A stretch of DNA of 64,000 nucleotides from positions 310,001 to 374,000 of the forward strand of contig JAYKKR010000003.1 in assembly GCA_036971615.1 (NCBI GenBank), written 5' to 3'. Position 1 is the stretch's first letter. Each line of letters begins with the position of its first letter. Positions 41,102-53,527 of this stretch are shown piece by piece. The notes beneath the pieces were generated by a model. The model did not search any database. It was not told the DNA's origin and saw only the letters and a list, made by a program, of their open reading frames with translations. The position numbers and the translations under genes are program-made. This stretch comes from Amyloporia xantha. Its lineage: Eukaryota > Basidiomycota > Agaricomycetes > Polyporales > Adustoporiaceae.

Positions 41102-42997
41102 CGAAGGCCATCTCGAGAAGGAAATGTATATGGTGAGCAATGGAAGCCCCAAGACATTTTAAAGGTCATTGAAAAACAGGGGAGATGGAAAAACATGGTC
41201 GGTGAGGGCAAGGGTAGCTCCCGCACCAAACCCGGACCATCTAGACAGCAAAGACAGCAGGGTCCCGGCCCTAGTTCTGCTGCAAATCCTCCTCCACACA
41301 ACGAACCTGTCGAGTCCGCCCCATCTGATGAGGATGATGCGCATCACACCGAGTTATTAATGGCAAAACTATGCCGGGAAGGGGGAGTCCAGCTGATCGA
41401 ATTGCTGCTTGCAAAAGCGCTACCCACCATCGACAGTGATCTTCCAGACGGGACCAGCCCGAGAGAATGGACCTTTCATGATCTACTTAAGCTACCTAAA
41501 TCGGAGCTTGAGGAGTGGATGACAGCGTGTCATGAAGAACTAGAGGCACTTCGCAAACGCAATGTCTTCGAGTTGGTTGATCGTCCCAAGGGATGCAGAA
41601 TCACCAAAAACCGCTGGGTCTTCGACGTCAAATCTGACGGTCAGAAAAAGGACAGATTGGTTTCCAAAGGCTACTCTCCGATAGAAGGCCTTGACTATGA
41701 TCAAGTCTTCTCACCTGTCATACACTTTGAGACTGTACGCTTAATCCTTGCACTAGCAGCGCTTGAAGATATGCATGTCTCCAAACTAGATGTCCACAAT
41801 GTCTATTTATATGGCAAGCTGGACAAAGAAATTTATATGGAGCAGCCTGAAGGGTTTAAACAACCAGGCCAAGAGCATAGAGTCTACCGGCTACTACACA
41901 CTCTCTATGGGCTTAAACAAGCAGGGCTTGCGTGGTGGTGTACCCTCAATGAGTCCTTAAAGGAACTTGGCTATAAACACCTTGTATCCGATGCCAGTAT
42001 ATTCATCTATCGGACAAAAGATGGTCGCTCTGTGCTGATCATTGTCTATGTTGATGATGCCATATTCTGTGGCAAAGACAAGACCTTAGTCCTTGCTCTC
42101 AAGGACTGCTTCATGAAGAAGTGGGAGTGTCGTGATCTTGGTGACATCAAGGAGTTTCTGCGCATGCACATAACTCGGAAGGGCTGTGAAATCCACTTGG
42201 ATCAATGTGCCTATCTTGAGAAAGTGCTGCAGCGCTGCGGCATGCAGAACACTAAATCTGCGCCTACTCCAATCCCAGCTGGATACAAGCCTGCTGCTAA
42301 CACCAGCACGGCTGATCCAGCACTTTGAAGCAGGTACCAGACCGTCATTGGTTCCTTGCTATATCTTATGCTTGGGACTCAACCTGACATTTGCTATGCC
42401 ATGACATTACTTGCGCAATTTGCTGCAAATCCATCACAAGACCATTTAAACAGAGCACTGTATATCTGTCACTATTTAATTGGTACTAAATCCTATGTGC
42501 TAGTCTATGAGGGACAAAGCGGCAATGGTTTCTTGGCATGCACTGACTCTGACTGGGCCAACAGTCTAGAGGCCAGAAAGTCAAGGTCTGGGTATTTTCT
42601 GAAATTGGTGAATGGGTCATTCAGTTGGCTGTCACGTCGACAGAATACAGTTGCACTGTCATCAACTGAGGCCGAGTATATGTCGCTGAGTGATTGCTCG
42701 CAACAAGTAGCTTGGATTAAAATGCTCCTTGAGGAGATTGGCTACAAACTCGGACCACTACCCATCTGCTCAGATAATCAGAGAGCTATATTCATAAGCT
42801 CAAACCCTGTGACGGAGTGCAGATCCAAACACATTGATATCCGCTACCATTACATCAGGGAGCTGATTGAAGACAAGAAAGTTGATGTCTTCTTCATTGG
42901 CACTAACAATAATCCGGCAGACCTGTTCACCAAGAATTTGGGTCGTGTCAAATTCCTCAAATTCAGGGGAATGCTTGGACTACAGTTCTATAACTAA
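41102..42997 (+). pseudogene. Copia B RT/RNase H, array unit 1 (one in-frame TGA)
   Basis: The fusion with KDZ sequence precedes RRPSREGNVYGEQ, normally the linker between integrase and RT, so gag, protease and integrase are absent. RT blocks: GCRITKNRWVFDVKSDGQKK, DYDQVFSPVIHFETVRLIL, DVHNVYLYGKLDKEIYMEQP, and the YVDD box in LIIVYVDDAIF. TGA at 42326-42328 (DPAL, stop, SRYQTVIGSLLYLMLG) is the only break. RNase H then runs to 42997 (CTDSDWANSLEARKSRSGYF, STEAEYMSLSDCSQQ, SDNQRAIF, KHIDIRYHYIRELI). Confidence 0.9.
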
Positions 42998-43070
42998 GTC
43001 CAATGCACCGGCTGCATATCTGCACCATATATGCTTGTGTGCATCTGTCGCTGCACTTAGCAAGGGGGAG

Positions 43071-43330
43071 TGTTGAACTGGTACAGCAGCATATATGGCA
43101 GCGGTGTTCACACGTGACCGGCACTCCAGGTATCAGGAGTTATCACATGGATCGGGGATCAGCTTAGTCAGTAGATTACTAAGATGCTCGTCCACTTGTA
43201 TATAAGGGCCCCTGTAGTGTAGCTCAATCCCAAATTGCTCAACAGCAACAACCGTGTGCTTCAAGCCTCACTACTACAGCAGGTAAGCCAGGTGCCTCGC
43301 ACCAACTGCGTAGTATACTGCTCGTCAACA
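43071..43330 (+). repeat. Copia B LTR, array unit 1
   Basis: Follows the purine tract AAGGGGGAG. It starts TGTTGAACTGGTAC and ends GTCAACA, and has a TATATAAG box near 43199. An alternative 3' boundary at an earlier CTCAACA (about 43248) cannot be excluded. Confidence 0.7.
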
Positions 43331-44448
43331 ACCCCCCCCCCCCCAGTCTCTTCTTCAACCATCCTCCCTGCACATCCGTCTTCGCCACAAAGACTGCATG
43401 CGCCACCACTTGCCAACCCCAACATTATCATCTCCCAGAGCTTTCCATCGGCAGTGGAGGCTGATGCCAAAAACTCCTCATGCAGGCTCAAGATATCCCC
43501 AACATCTCCTCACCTGTCACATTCCAAATCACAAGCATCTTCTGGTAGCCCTGGCAGACTTACAATCCTAATGCAGACCACTCTCAACAACCCGTCCTTA
43601 CTGCCAAGCCCAATGGCATGTCCAATGCGGTATCGAGCTCATACACTCCGCGTAGCCCAGTGCCTCATGGACCATGGGCTCACCCATCCAGCTTGGGATC
43701 GTGAGCAGCTGCAGATTCTCATCGCCAGCTGTTCGACCACCAAAAGGGTGACCCCGTTCATTTGTCAATCCTGGCACACCCTCATGTGTCACCCAATGTT
43801 CTGCATGCCATGCAATCAGATTCAGGTCAACCACCACCAACACCCAAGTCATCAGGCGAGTACGTTTATGCCTCCTCCACGTCCTCTGCATCCTACGCAC
43901 AGTCCACACTCTCTTCCAATTTCACGCTCTTCTCCACCACCACCAGCTCTTCAGCCCCTTTTTCCTTGTTCAACAATGCCAATGGTCACACACGCAGATC
44001 AGAAGATAGTGTGTGCTGATCAAAATGCACATCACATTGTCTACACTATAATGTCACAGTCTAGCAGAAAAAATGCATCAGCTGCTGATGCTAACACTCA
44101 CACCTTTGGTACCAGTGTTGCAGCGAAACATTCCGACCAAGTACAATCTCATCATGCGCCTGTGGACACATGCATTCTTCAAACTACTCGAGTTGATGCA
44201 CCACGCCCGCGACCACCACATAATTTGCCCATCACTCTGGAATATCTGCAGGTAAAGCCTTTCTGCATTTCAATTGTGACAGTGCACTGACCCCACATGT
44301 GATCCGTTCTTATAGAATTTCATCTACTACACATAACCCTTCTATTTGTGTCTCCTCGAGGAGCAAAACCTAGCAGAGTTCTGAAGTACATGGGTCGAAG
44401 CACTGGGTGACCTCGCCCAGTATTGCATCATGGCATCATGATCTTTGA
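43331..44448 (+). other. Copia B leader/5' region, array unit 1
   Basis: It begins with A followed by 13 C, then Pro/Ser/His-rich frames with several stops (for example SILAHPHVSPNVLHAMQSDS, 43762-44019), resembling a degraded leader or gag start. A splice-like pair (CTGCAGGTAAAG at 44248, TTCTTATAG near 44317) follows. No gag signature was recognised. It ends at the junction with the next Copia A piece. Confidence 0.45.
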
Positions 44449-45254
44449 TTTGGCTTGATCAGTCTAAATACATTGAAGAGACACTCGAGCGATTCCAAAT
44501 GCTAGATGCAACACCCACACGAACTCCCCTTCCATTTGGTGTACACCTTGTCAAAGCAGATCCTTCATATGAAGTTGATGCCGCCCTTTGTTTAAAGTAC
44601 CAGCAGCTCATTGGTTCACTTTTATGGATCACCTTAGGCACTCGCCCAGATATAGCCTATGCAGTTAATCACCTTTCCCAATATTCTGCTAAGCCTACAA
44701 TGCAACATTATAAAGCCGCACAATATATTCTTCATTATTTGAACGGCTCACGCTCACTTCGGCTTTGCTACAAAGGCAGCAGATTATCTGGACTCATAGG
44801 TTATTCTGACTCTGATTGGGCTGAGAACAAGGACGATAGGCATTCAACTAGTGGCTTTGTCTTCTTTATGGCAGATGCTGCTATTTCATGGGTCTTGCGG
44901 TGACAAAAGACTGTCGCTCTGTCTTCAACAGAAGCAGAGTACATGGTGTTGTCCGACTCTTGTCGACAATTAGCCTGGCTTCGGACTCTTCAGTCTGAGA
45001 TTGGTTTTAAGCCGCAAAATGCCACACCTTTATGCATTGATCATAATGGTAGCATTTTTCTTGCGGTTAATCCAGCTCATGACAGAAGAACCAAGCACAT
45101 TGATATTCGGTACCACTTTTGCAGAGAGTTCATTGAAAACGGTCATGTTGATCTTTTCTTTGTACCTACTGCTGAGCAAAGGGCCGATATCCTTACTAAG
45201 AATTTATCTTTCTCTATTCATGAGAAAATTGTACATAGTCTTGGACTAGAGTAG
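44449..45254 (+). pseudogene. Copia A RT-end/RNase H, array unit 2
   Basis: A copy of 38234-39039 including the same TGA after WVLR. It begins inside the RT thumb (WLDQSKYIEETLERFQML), with no upstream RT. Confidence 0.9.
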
Positions 45255-45280
45255 TTAGCGACTATCTAGTTGGGTGGGAG

Positions 45281-45572
45281 TGTTGAACGATCAGTTTCCA
45301 ACTATAGTAGTCGCACTTCCATACTTGGTAGTCAGTACTTACTCATTTCTATGATGTTCTATGACATTCCATAGTATGCTCTTGTCTTACTTCATAGGCT
45401 CCACTTTCTTACTAAGAAATCTCCACTATGATTCATATCTTACTAAGATATTCTATAGGTTTCTAGATACAATTACTAAGGAGCCTTTCATGCATGTATA
45501 TAAGCAGGGCCTTACAGCCCACTAGAATATAAGACAGATTAGCCTCCTCTCCTCTATAGTCTGTGCTCAACA
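45281..45572 (+). repeat. Copia A LTR, array unit 2
   Basis: 292 bp, equal to 39066-39357. Confidence 0.9.
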
Positions 45573-45618
45573 CCTTGTCCATTATTGTGCAATTAAATCA
45601 CTCAGCTCTGCCGTTCTC

Positions 45619-47315
45619 GAGCCCATTCAGTCATTATAACCTACTCTATAGGGAGAGATATGGGTGAAATTTTTATTACTTAGTAAGGAGAGCGGACATC
45701 GGCCAACACCTTCGCTATAGCCTGCAGTGCAGGGTCGGCCAAGAAGGTATAATATAGCCTGTAGATACGGTGCGGCCGAGTGCGCCATATTTTCATACTA
45801 TATTCTCGCCTTCAAGTAGTGTCGGCCAAGGGCTATAATATAGCCTGGACACACAGCGCGGCCAAGTGTGCCATATTATTGTGGTATATTCCGCCCTATT
45901 GTTTCCTTTTCTACGCTTTACTTGGATGCATTTTAATATATCTCATGCTGTAGGTATGATAATGCCTCGCCATCCATTAGGCTTTGCAATCTGTCATTCA
46001 TCATGCTGTTTTGCATGTGGTCAGGGGAGCGGTGTGACTACATTTTAAAGTGCAAGGACTGAATGGCCGTTTCCGACATCTCCATGCACCTTGCCCAAGA
46101 CACGCGCAGAGACAGGGCCATCTTATGTGTGTCCTTCAAAGGATCCAGCTCTCTGGACGCTTTGTGGGACACAGTTCCAATGGCCATCTCCAGCGGCAGC
46201 ACGCGCTATGGAACCACATCGCCATGTCCCTTGCCTGCAACATGGCAAGATGCATGGCGTATGGCACACAAGTGTTATGATGTGCAATTTGAGTCCACAG
46301 CTGGGACGCAAAGTGCAAGGACTGAATGTCCGTCCTCGGCTGTGCCATGCACCTCCCCCATGATGTGGGCCAAGACAGGGCCATTTTATCTGTGTCCCGC
46401 AAAGAATCCACCTGTGTGGACCCTCTGCGGCACACAGACACGACGGCCATGTCAAGATGCGCTATGCAACCATACGCCACATACCTTGCCTGCCACATGG
46501 TGAGATGCATGGTGCACAGGTGTTATGATGTGCTGGCGCTGTTGGACTGGGCCATTTCATCCATGCTGCCCTAGATCAACCAGAGGAATCAAATCACCGT
46601 CCACATTTTGAGAGTACCCCTGATGCTGATGGACATACCAGCTGCATCCGGAGTGCTCATGGCGTGGAGGGCAATCTGATTCCACTGTTTGAACGTAAAG
46701 AGCAAGGAGTTAATGGCTTCATCCGACAGCACCATGCATGAATCCTGCAGCTATTCAGACCATAACATTGAAACTCACCTTAAGATCAAACACCAGACAG
46801 GGCGACCTCACTGGTGTTTCTCCGAGCCACATACCTGAGGCTCGGAAGGACACAAATCGAAAGGACCTTGCCCAGCAGCAACGTGTGCCATCCGATAGCG
46901 CCGGGCACGGTGACTCATGCTCAATGTTGAGAGATGGAAGAATGTCTCACCAGACAGGGCAACTTCATCTGTGGTCCTCCGAGGTGCATACATGCGGCTC
47001 GGAAGGGCACAAATGGAAGTTGTCTTGTCCGGCGCCAACACATGCCTTCCCGATCCCGCAGTGGATGGCCACTTATGCTCACTGTTTAGAGATGGAGATA
47101 TGGCTCGCCAGACAGGGCGACTTCATCTGTGGTCCTCAGAGCAGCATACTTGTGGCTCTGAGGGCCACAGATTGAAGTGGCGCTGTCCAGCAGTGACGGG
47201 CACCATCTGATGGCAAAGTACATGGCACGCTCATGCCCCCTGTTGAAAGAGGTAGACAAGTTTTCCAGGCAGGGCGGCTTCATCTGTGGTCCTCAGAGCC
47301 ACATACATGCGGGTC
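45619..47315 (+). mobile_element. KDZ left-end fragment, array unit 2
   Basis: Same as 39404-41101, with GCACACAAG for GCACGCAAG near 46266 and one base fewer near 47114 (CAGGGCG for CAGAGGCG). Confidence 0.8.
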
Positions 47316-49210
47316 CGAAGGCCATCTCGAGAAGGAAATGTATATGGTGAGCAATGGAAGCCCCAAGACATTTTAAAGGTCATTGAAAAACAGGGGAGAT
47401 GGAAAAACATGGTCGGTGAGGGCAAGGGTAGCTCCCGCACCAAACCCGGACCATCTAGACAGCAAAGACAGCAGGGTCCCGGCCCTAGTTCTGCTGCAAA
47501 TCCTCCTCCACACAACGAACCTGTCGAGTCCGCCCCATCTGATGAGGATGATGCGCATCACACCGAGTTATTAATGGCAAAACTATGCCGGGAAGGGGGA
47601 GTCCAGCTGATCGAATTGCTGCTTGCAAAAGCGCTACCCACCATCGACAGTGATCTTCCAGACGGGACCAGCCCGAGAGAATGGACCTTTCATGATCTAC
47701 TTAAGCTACCTAAATCGGAGCTTGAGGAGTGGATGACAGCGTGTCATGAAGAACTAGAGGCACTTCGCAAACGCAATGTCTTCGAGTTGGTTGATCGTCC
47801 CAAGGGATGCAGAATCACCAAAAACCGCTGGGTCTTCGACGTCAAATCTGACGGTCAGAAAAAGGACAGATTGGTTTCCAAAGGCTACTCTCCGATAGAA
47901 GGCCTTGACTATGATCAAGTCTTCTCACCTGTCATACACTTTGAGACTGTACGCTTAATCCTTGCACTAGCAGCGCTTGAAGATATGCATGTCTCCAAAC
48001 TAGATGTCCACAATGTCTATTTATATGGCAAGCTGGACAAAGAAATTTATATGGAGCAGCCTGAAGGGTTTAAACAACCAGGCCAAGAGCATAGAGTCTA
48101 CCGGCTACTACACACTCTCTATGGGCTTAAACAAGCAGGGCTTGCGTGGTGGTGTACCCTCAATGAGTCCTTAAAGGAACTTGGCTATAAACACCTTGTA
48201 TCCGATGCCAGTATATTCATCTATCGGACAAAAGATGGTCGCTCTGTGCTGATCATTGTCTATGTTGATGATGCCATATTCTGTGGCAAAGACAAGACCT
48301 TAGTCCTTGCTCTCAAGGACTGCTTCATGAAGAAGTGGGAGTGTCGTGATCTTGGTGACATCAAGGAGTTTCTGCGCATGCACATAACTCGGAAGGGCTG
48401 TGAAATCCACTTGGATCAATGTGCCTATCTTGAGAAAGTGCTGCAGCGCTGCGGCATGCAGAACACTAAATCTGCGCCTACTCAATCCCAGCTGGATACA
48501 AGCCTGCTGCTAACACCAGCACGGCTGATCCAGCACTTTGAAGCAGGTACCAGACCGTCATTGGTTCCTTGCTATATCTTATGCTTGGGACTCAACCTGA
48601 CATTTGCTATGCCATGACATTACTTGCGCAATTTGCTGCAAATCCATCACAAGACCATTTAAACAGAGCACTGTATATCTGTCACTATTTAATTGGTACT
48701 AAATCCTATGTGCTAGTCTATGAGGGACAAAGCGGCAATGGTTTCTTGGCATGCACTGACTCTGACTGGGCCAACAGTCTAGAGGCCAGAAAGTCAAGGT
48801 CTGGGTATTTTCTGAAATTGGTGAATGGGTCATTCAGTTGGCTGTCACGTCGACAGAATACAGTTGCACTGTCATCAACTGAGGCCGAGTATATGTCGCT
48901 GAGTGATTGCTCGCAACAAGTAGCTTGGATTAAAATGCTCCTTGAGGAGATTGGCTACAAACTCGGACCACTACCCATCTGCTCAGATAATCAGAGAGCT
49001 ATATTCATAAGCTCAAACCCTGTGACGGAGTGCAGATCCAAACACATTGATATCCGCTACCATTACATCAGGGAGCTGATTGAAGACAAGAAAGTTGATG
49101 TCTTCTTCATTGGCACTAACAATAATCCGGCAGACCTGTTCACCAAGAATTTGGGTCGTGTCAAATTCCTCAAATTCAGGGGAATGCTTGGACTACAGTT
49201 CTATAACTAA
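47316..49210 (+). pseudogene. Copia B RT/RNase H, array unit 2 (frameshifted)
   Basis: Like unit 1, but one C is missing near 48482 (CTACTCAATCCC for CTACTCCAATCCC). The RT frame therefore shifts after SAPT and runs on in a wrong frame to 48617. RNase H is open again from about 48569 to 49210. Confidence 0.9.
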
Positions 49211-49282
49211 GTCCAATGCACCGGCTGCATATCTGCACCATATATGCTTGTGTGCATCTGTCGCTGCACTTAGCAAGGGGAG

Positions 49283-49542
49283 TGTTGAACTGGTACAGCA
49301 GCATATATGGCAGCGGTGTTCACACGTGACCGGCACTCCAGGTATCAGGAGTTATCACATGGATCGGGGATCAGCTTAGTCAGTAGATTACTAAGATGCT
49401 CGTCCACTTGTATATAAGGGCCCCTGTAGTGTAGCTCAATCCCAAATTGCTCAACAGCAACAACCGTGTGCTTCAAGCCTCACTACTACAGCAGGTAAGC
49501 CAGGTGCCTCGCACCAACTGCGTAGTATACTGCTCGTCAACA
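49283..49542 (+). repeat. Copia B LTR, array unit 2
   Basis: Same as unit 1. The preceding purine tract has four G instead of five (CAAGGGGAG). Confidence 0.7.
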
Positions 49543-50660
49543 ACCCCCCCCCCCCCCAGTCTCTTCTTCAACCATCCTCCCTGCACATCCGTCTTCGCCA
49601 CAAAGACTGCATGCGCCACCACTTGCCAACCCCAACATTATCATCTCCCAGAGCTTTCCATCGGCAGTGGAGGCTGATGCCAAAAACTCCTCATGCAGGC
49701 TCAAGATATCCCCAACATCTCCTCACCTGTCACATTCCAAATCACAAGCATCTTCTGGTAGCCCTGGCAGACTTACAATCCTAATGCAGACCACTCTCAA
49801 CAACCCGTCCTTACTGCCAAGCCCAATGGCATGTCCAATGCGGTATCGAGCTCATACACTCCGTGTAGCCCAGTGCCTCATGGACCATGGGCTCACCCAT
49901 CCAGCTTGGGATCGTGAGCAGCTGCAGATTCTCATCGCCAGCTGTTCGACCACCAAAAGGGTGACCCCGTTCATTTGTCAATCCTGGCACACCCTCATGT
50001 GTCACCCAATGTTCTGCATGCCATGCAATCAGATTCAGGTCAACCACCACCAACACCCAAGTCATCAGGCGAGTACGTTTATGCCTCCTCCACGTCCTCT
50101 GCATCCTACGCACAGTCCACACTCTCTTCCAATTTCACGCTCTTCTCCACCACCACCAGCTCTTCAGCCCCTTTTTCCTTGTTCAACAATGCCAATGGTC
50201 ACACACGCAGATCAGAAGATAGTGTGTGCTGATCAAAATGCACATCACATTGTCTACACTATAATGTCACAGTCTAGCAGAAAAATGCATCAGCTGCTGA
50301 TGCTAACACTCACACCTTTGGTACCAGTGTTGCAGCGAAACATTCCGACCAAGTACAATCTCATCATGCGCCTGTGGACACATGCATTCTTCAAACTACT
50401 CGAGTTGATGCACCACGCCCGCGACCACCACATAATTTGCCCATCACTCTGGAATATCTGCAGGTAAAGCCTTTCTGCATTTCAATTGTGACAGTGCACT
50501 GACCCCACATGTGATCCGTTCTTATAGAATTTCATCTACTACACATAACCCTTCTATTTGTGTCTCCTCGAGGAGCAAAACCTAGCAGAGTTCTGAAGTA
50601 CATGGGTCGAAGCACTGGGTGACCTCGCCCAGTATTGCATCATGGCATCATGATCTTTGA
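49543..50660 (+). other. Copia B leader, array unit 2
   Basis: Starts with a run of 14 C. Differs by CGTGTAGCC near 49862 and a shorter A run near 50281. Confidence 0.45.
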
Positions 50661-51466
50661 TTTGGCTTGATCAGTCTAAATACATTGAAGAGACACTCGA
50701 GCGATTCCAAATGCTAGATGCAACACCCACACGAACTCCCCTTCCATTTGGTGTACACCTTGTCAAAGCAGATCCTTCATATGAAGTTGATGCCGCCCTT
50801 TGTTTAAAGTACCAGCAGCTCATTGGTTCACTTTTATGGATCACCTTAGGCACTCGCCCAGATATAGCCTATGCAGTTAATCACCTTTCCCAATATTCTG
50901 CTAAGCCTACAATGCAACATTATAAAGCCGCACAATATATTCTTCATTATTTGAACGGCTCACGCTCACTTCGGCTTTGCTACAAAGGCAGCAGATTATC
51001 TGGACTCATAGGTTATTCTGACTCTGATTGGGCTGAGAACAAGGACGATAGGCATTCAACTAGTGGCTTTGTCTTCTTTATGGCAGATGCTGCTATTTCA
51101 TGGGTCTTGCGGTGACAAAAGACTGTCGCTCTGTCTTCAACAGAAGCAGAGTACATGGTGTTGTCCGACTCTTGTCGACAATTAGCCTGGCTTCGGACTC
51201 TTCAGTCTGAGATTGGTTTTAAGCCGCAAAATGCCACACCTTTATGCATTGATCATAATGGTAGCATTTTTCTTGCGGTTAATCCAGCTCATGACAGAAG
51301 AACCAAGCACATTGATATTCAGTACCACTTTTGCAGAGAGTTCATTGAAAACGGTCATGTTGATCTTTTCTTTGTACCTACTGCTGAGCAAAGGGCCGAT
51401 ATCCTTACTAAGAATTTATCTTTCTCTATTCATGAGAAAATTGTACATAGTCTTGGACTAGAGTAG
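50661..51466 (+). pseudogene. Copia A RT-end/RNase H, array unit 3
   Basis: Same TGA as unit 1. One substitution changes IDIRYHF to IDIQYHF (near 51320). Confidence 0.9.
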
Positions 51467-51492
51467 TTAGCGACTATCTAGTTGGGTGGGAG

Positions 51493-51784
51493 TGTTGAAC
51501 GATCAGTTTCCAACTATAGTAGTCGCACTTCCATACTTGGTAGTCAGTACTTACTCATTTCTATGATGTTCTATGACATTCCATAGTATGCTCTTGTCTT
51601 ACTTCATAGGCTCCACTTTCTTACTAAGAAATCTCCACTATGATTCATATCTTACTAAGATATTCTATAGGTTTCTAGATACAATTACTAAGGAGCCTTT
51701 CATGCATGTATATAAGCAGGGCCTTACAGCCCACTAGAATATAAGACAGATTAGCCTCCTCTCCTCTATAGTCTGTGCTCAACA
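51493..51784 (+). repeat. Copia A LTR, array unit 3
   Basis: 292 bp, equal to the unit 1 LTR. Confidence 0.9.
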
Positions 51785-51830
51785 CCTTGTCCATTATTGT
51801 GCAATTAAATCACTCAGCTCTGCCGTTCTC

Positions 51831-53527
51831 GAGCCCATTCAGTCATTATAACCTACTCTATAGGGAGAGATATGGGTGAAATTTTTATTACTTAGTAAGG
51901 AGAGCGGACATCGGCCAACACCTTCGCTATAGCCTGCAGTGCAGGGTCGGCCAAGAAGGTATAATATAGCCTGTAGATACGGTGCGGCCGAGTGCGCCAT
52001 ATTTTCATACTATATTCTCGCCTTCAAGTAGTGTCGGCCAAGGGCTATAATATAGCCTGGACACACAGCGCGGCCAAGTGTGCCATATTATTGTGGTATA
52101 TTCCGCCCTATTGTTTCCTTTTCTACGCTTTACTTGGATGCATTTTAATATATCTCATGCTGTAGGTATGATAATGCCTCGCCATCCATTAGGCTTTGCA
52201 ATCTGTCATTCATCATGCTGTTTTGCATGTGGTCAGGGGAGCGGTGTGACTACATTTTAAAGTGCAAGGACTGAATGGCCGTTTCCGACATCTCCATGCA
52301 CCTTGCCCAAGACACGCGCAGAGACAGGGCCATCTTATGTGTGTCCTTCAAAGGATCCAGCTCTCTGGACGCTTTGTGGGACACAGTTCCAATGGCCATC
52401 TCCAGCGGCAGCACGCGCTATGGAACCACATCGCCATGTCCCTTGCCTGCAACATGGCAAGATGCATGGCGTATGGCACGCAAGTGTTATGATGTGCAAT
52501 TTGAGTCCACAGCTGGGACGCAAAGTGCAAGGACTGAATGTCCGTCCTCGGCTGTGCCATGCACCTCCCCCATGATGTGGGCCAAGACAGGGCCATTTTA
52601 TCTGTGTCCCGCAAAGAATCCACCTGTGTGGACCCTCTGCGGCACACAGACACGACGGCCATGTCAAGATGCGCTATGCAACCATACGCCACATACCTTG
52701 CCTGCCACATGGTGAGATGCATGGTGCACAGGTGTTATGATGTGCTGGCGCTGTTGGACTGGGCCATTTCATCCATGCTGCCCTAGATCAACCAGAGGAA
52801 TCAAATCACCGTCCACATTTTGAGAGTACCCCTGATGCTGATGGACATACCAGCTGCATCCGGAGTGCTCATGGCGTGGAGGGCAATCTGATTCCACTGT
52901 TTGAACGTAAAGAGCAAGGAGTTAATGGCTTCATCCGACAGCACCATGCATGAATCCTGCAGCTATTCAGACCATAACATTGAAACTCACCTTAAGATCA
53001 AACACCAGACAGGGCGACCTCACTGGTGTTTCTCCGAGCCACATACCTGAGGCTCGGAAGGACACAAATCGAAAGGACCTTGCCCAGCAGCAACGTGTGC
53101 CATCCGATAGCGCCGGGCACGGTGACTCATGCTCAATGTTGAGAGATGGAAGAATGTCTCACCAGACAGGGCAACTTCATCTGTGGTCCTCCGAGGTGCA
53201 TACATGCGGCTCGGAAGGGCACAAATGGAAGTTGTCTTGTCCGGCGCCAACACATGCCTTCCCGATCCCGCAGTGGATGGCCACTTATGCTCACTGTTTA
53301 GAGATGGAGATATGGCTCGCCAGACAGGGCGACTTCATCTGTGGTCCTCAGAGCAGCATACTTGTGGCTCTGAGGGCCACAGATTGAAGTGGCGCTGTCC
53401 AGCAGTGACGGGCACCATCTGATGGCAAAGTACATGGCACGCTCATGCCCCCTGTTGAAAGAGGTAGACAAGTTTTCCAGGCAGGGCGGCTTCATCTGTG
53501 GTCCTCAGAGCCACATACATGCGGGTC
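51831..53527 (+). mobile_element. KDZ left-end fragment, array unit 3
   Basis: Same organisation as 39404-41101, with GCACGCAAG as in unit 1 and CAGGGCG as in unit 2. Confidence 0.8.

Noticed and set aside
43762..44019. Ser/Thr-rich 85-codon ORF in the Copia B leader as a host effector gene
   Set aside because: It lies between the LTR and the expected gag position of a retroelement, is flanked by in-frame stops, and is copied with the element.
48480..48617. Extended 443-codon Copia B ORF in units 2 and 4 as a longer protein variant
   Set aside because: The extra residues come from reading RT DNA in the wrong frame after a one-base deletion. The homologous text is in the original frame.
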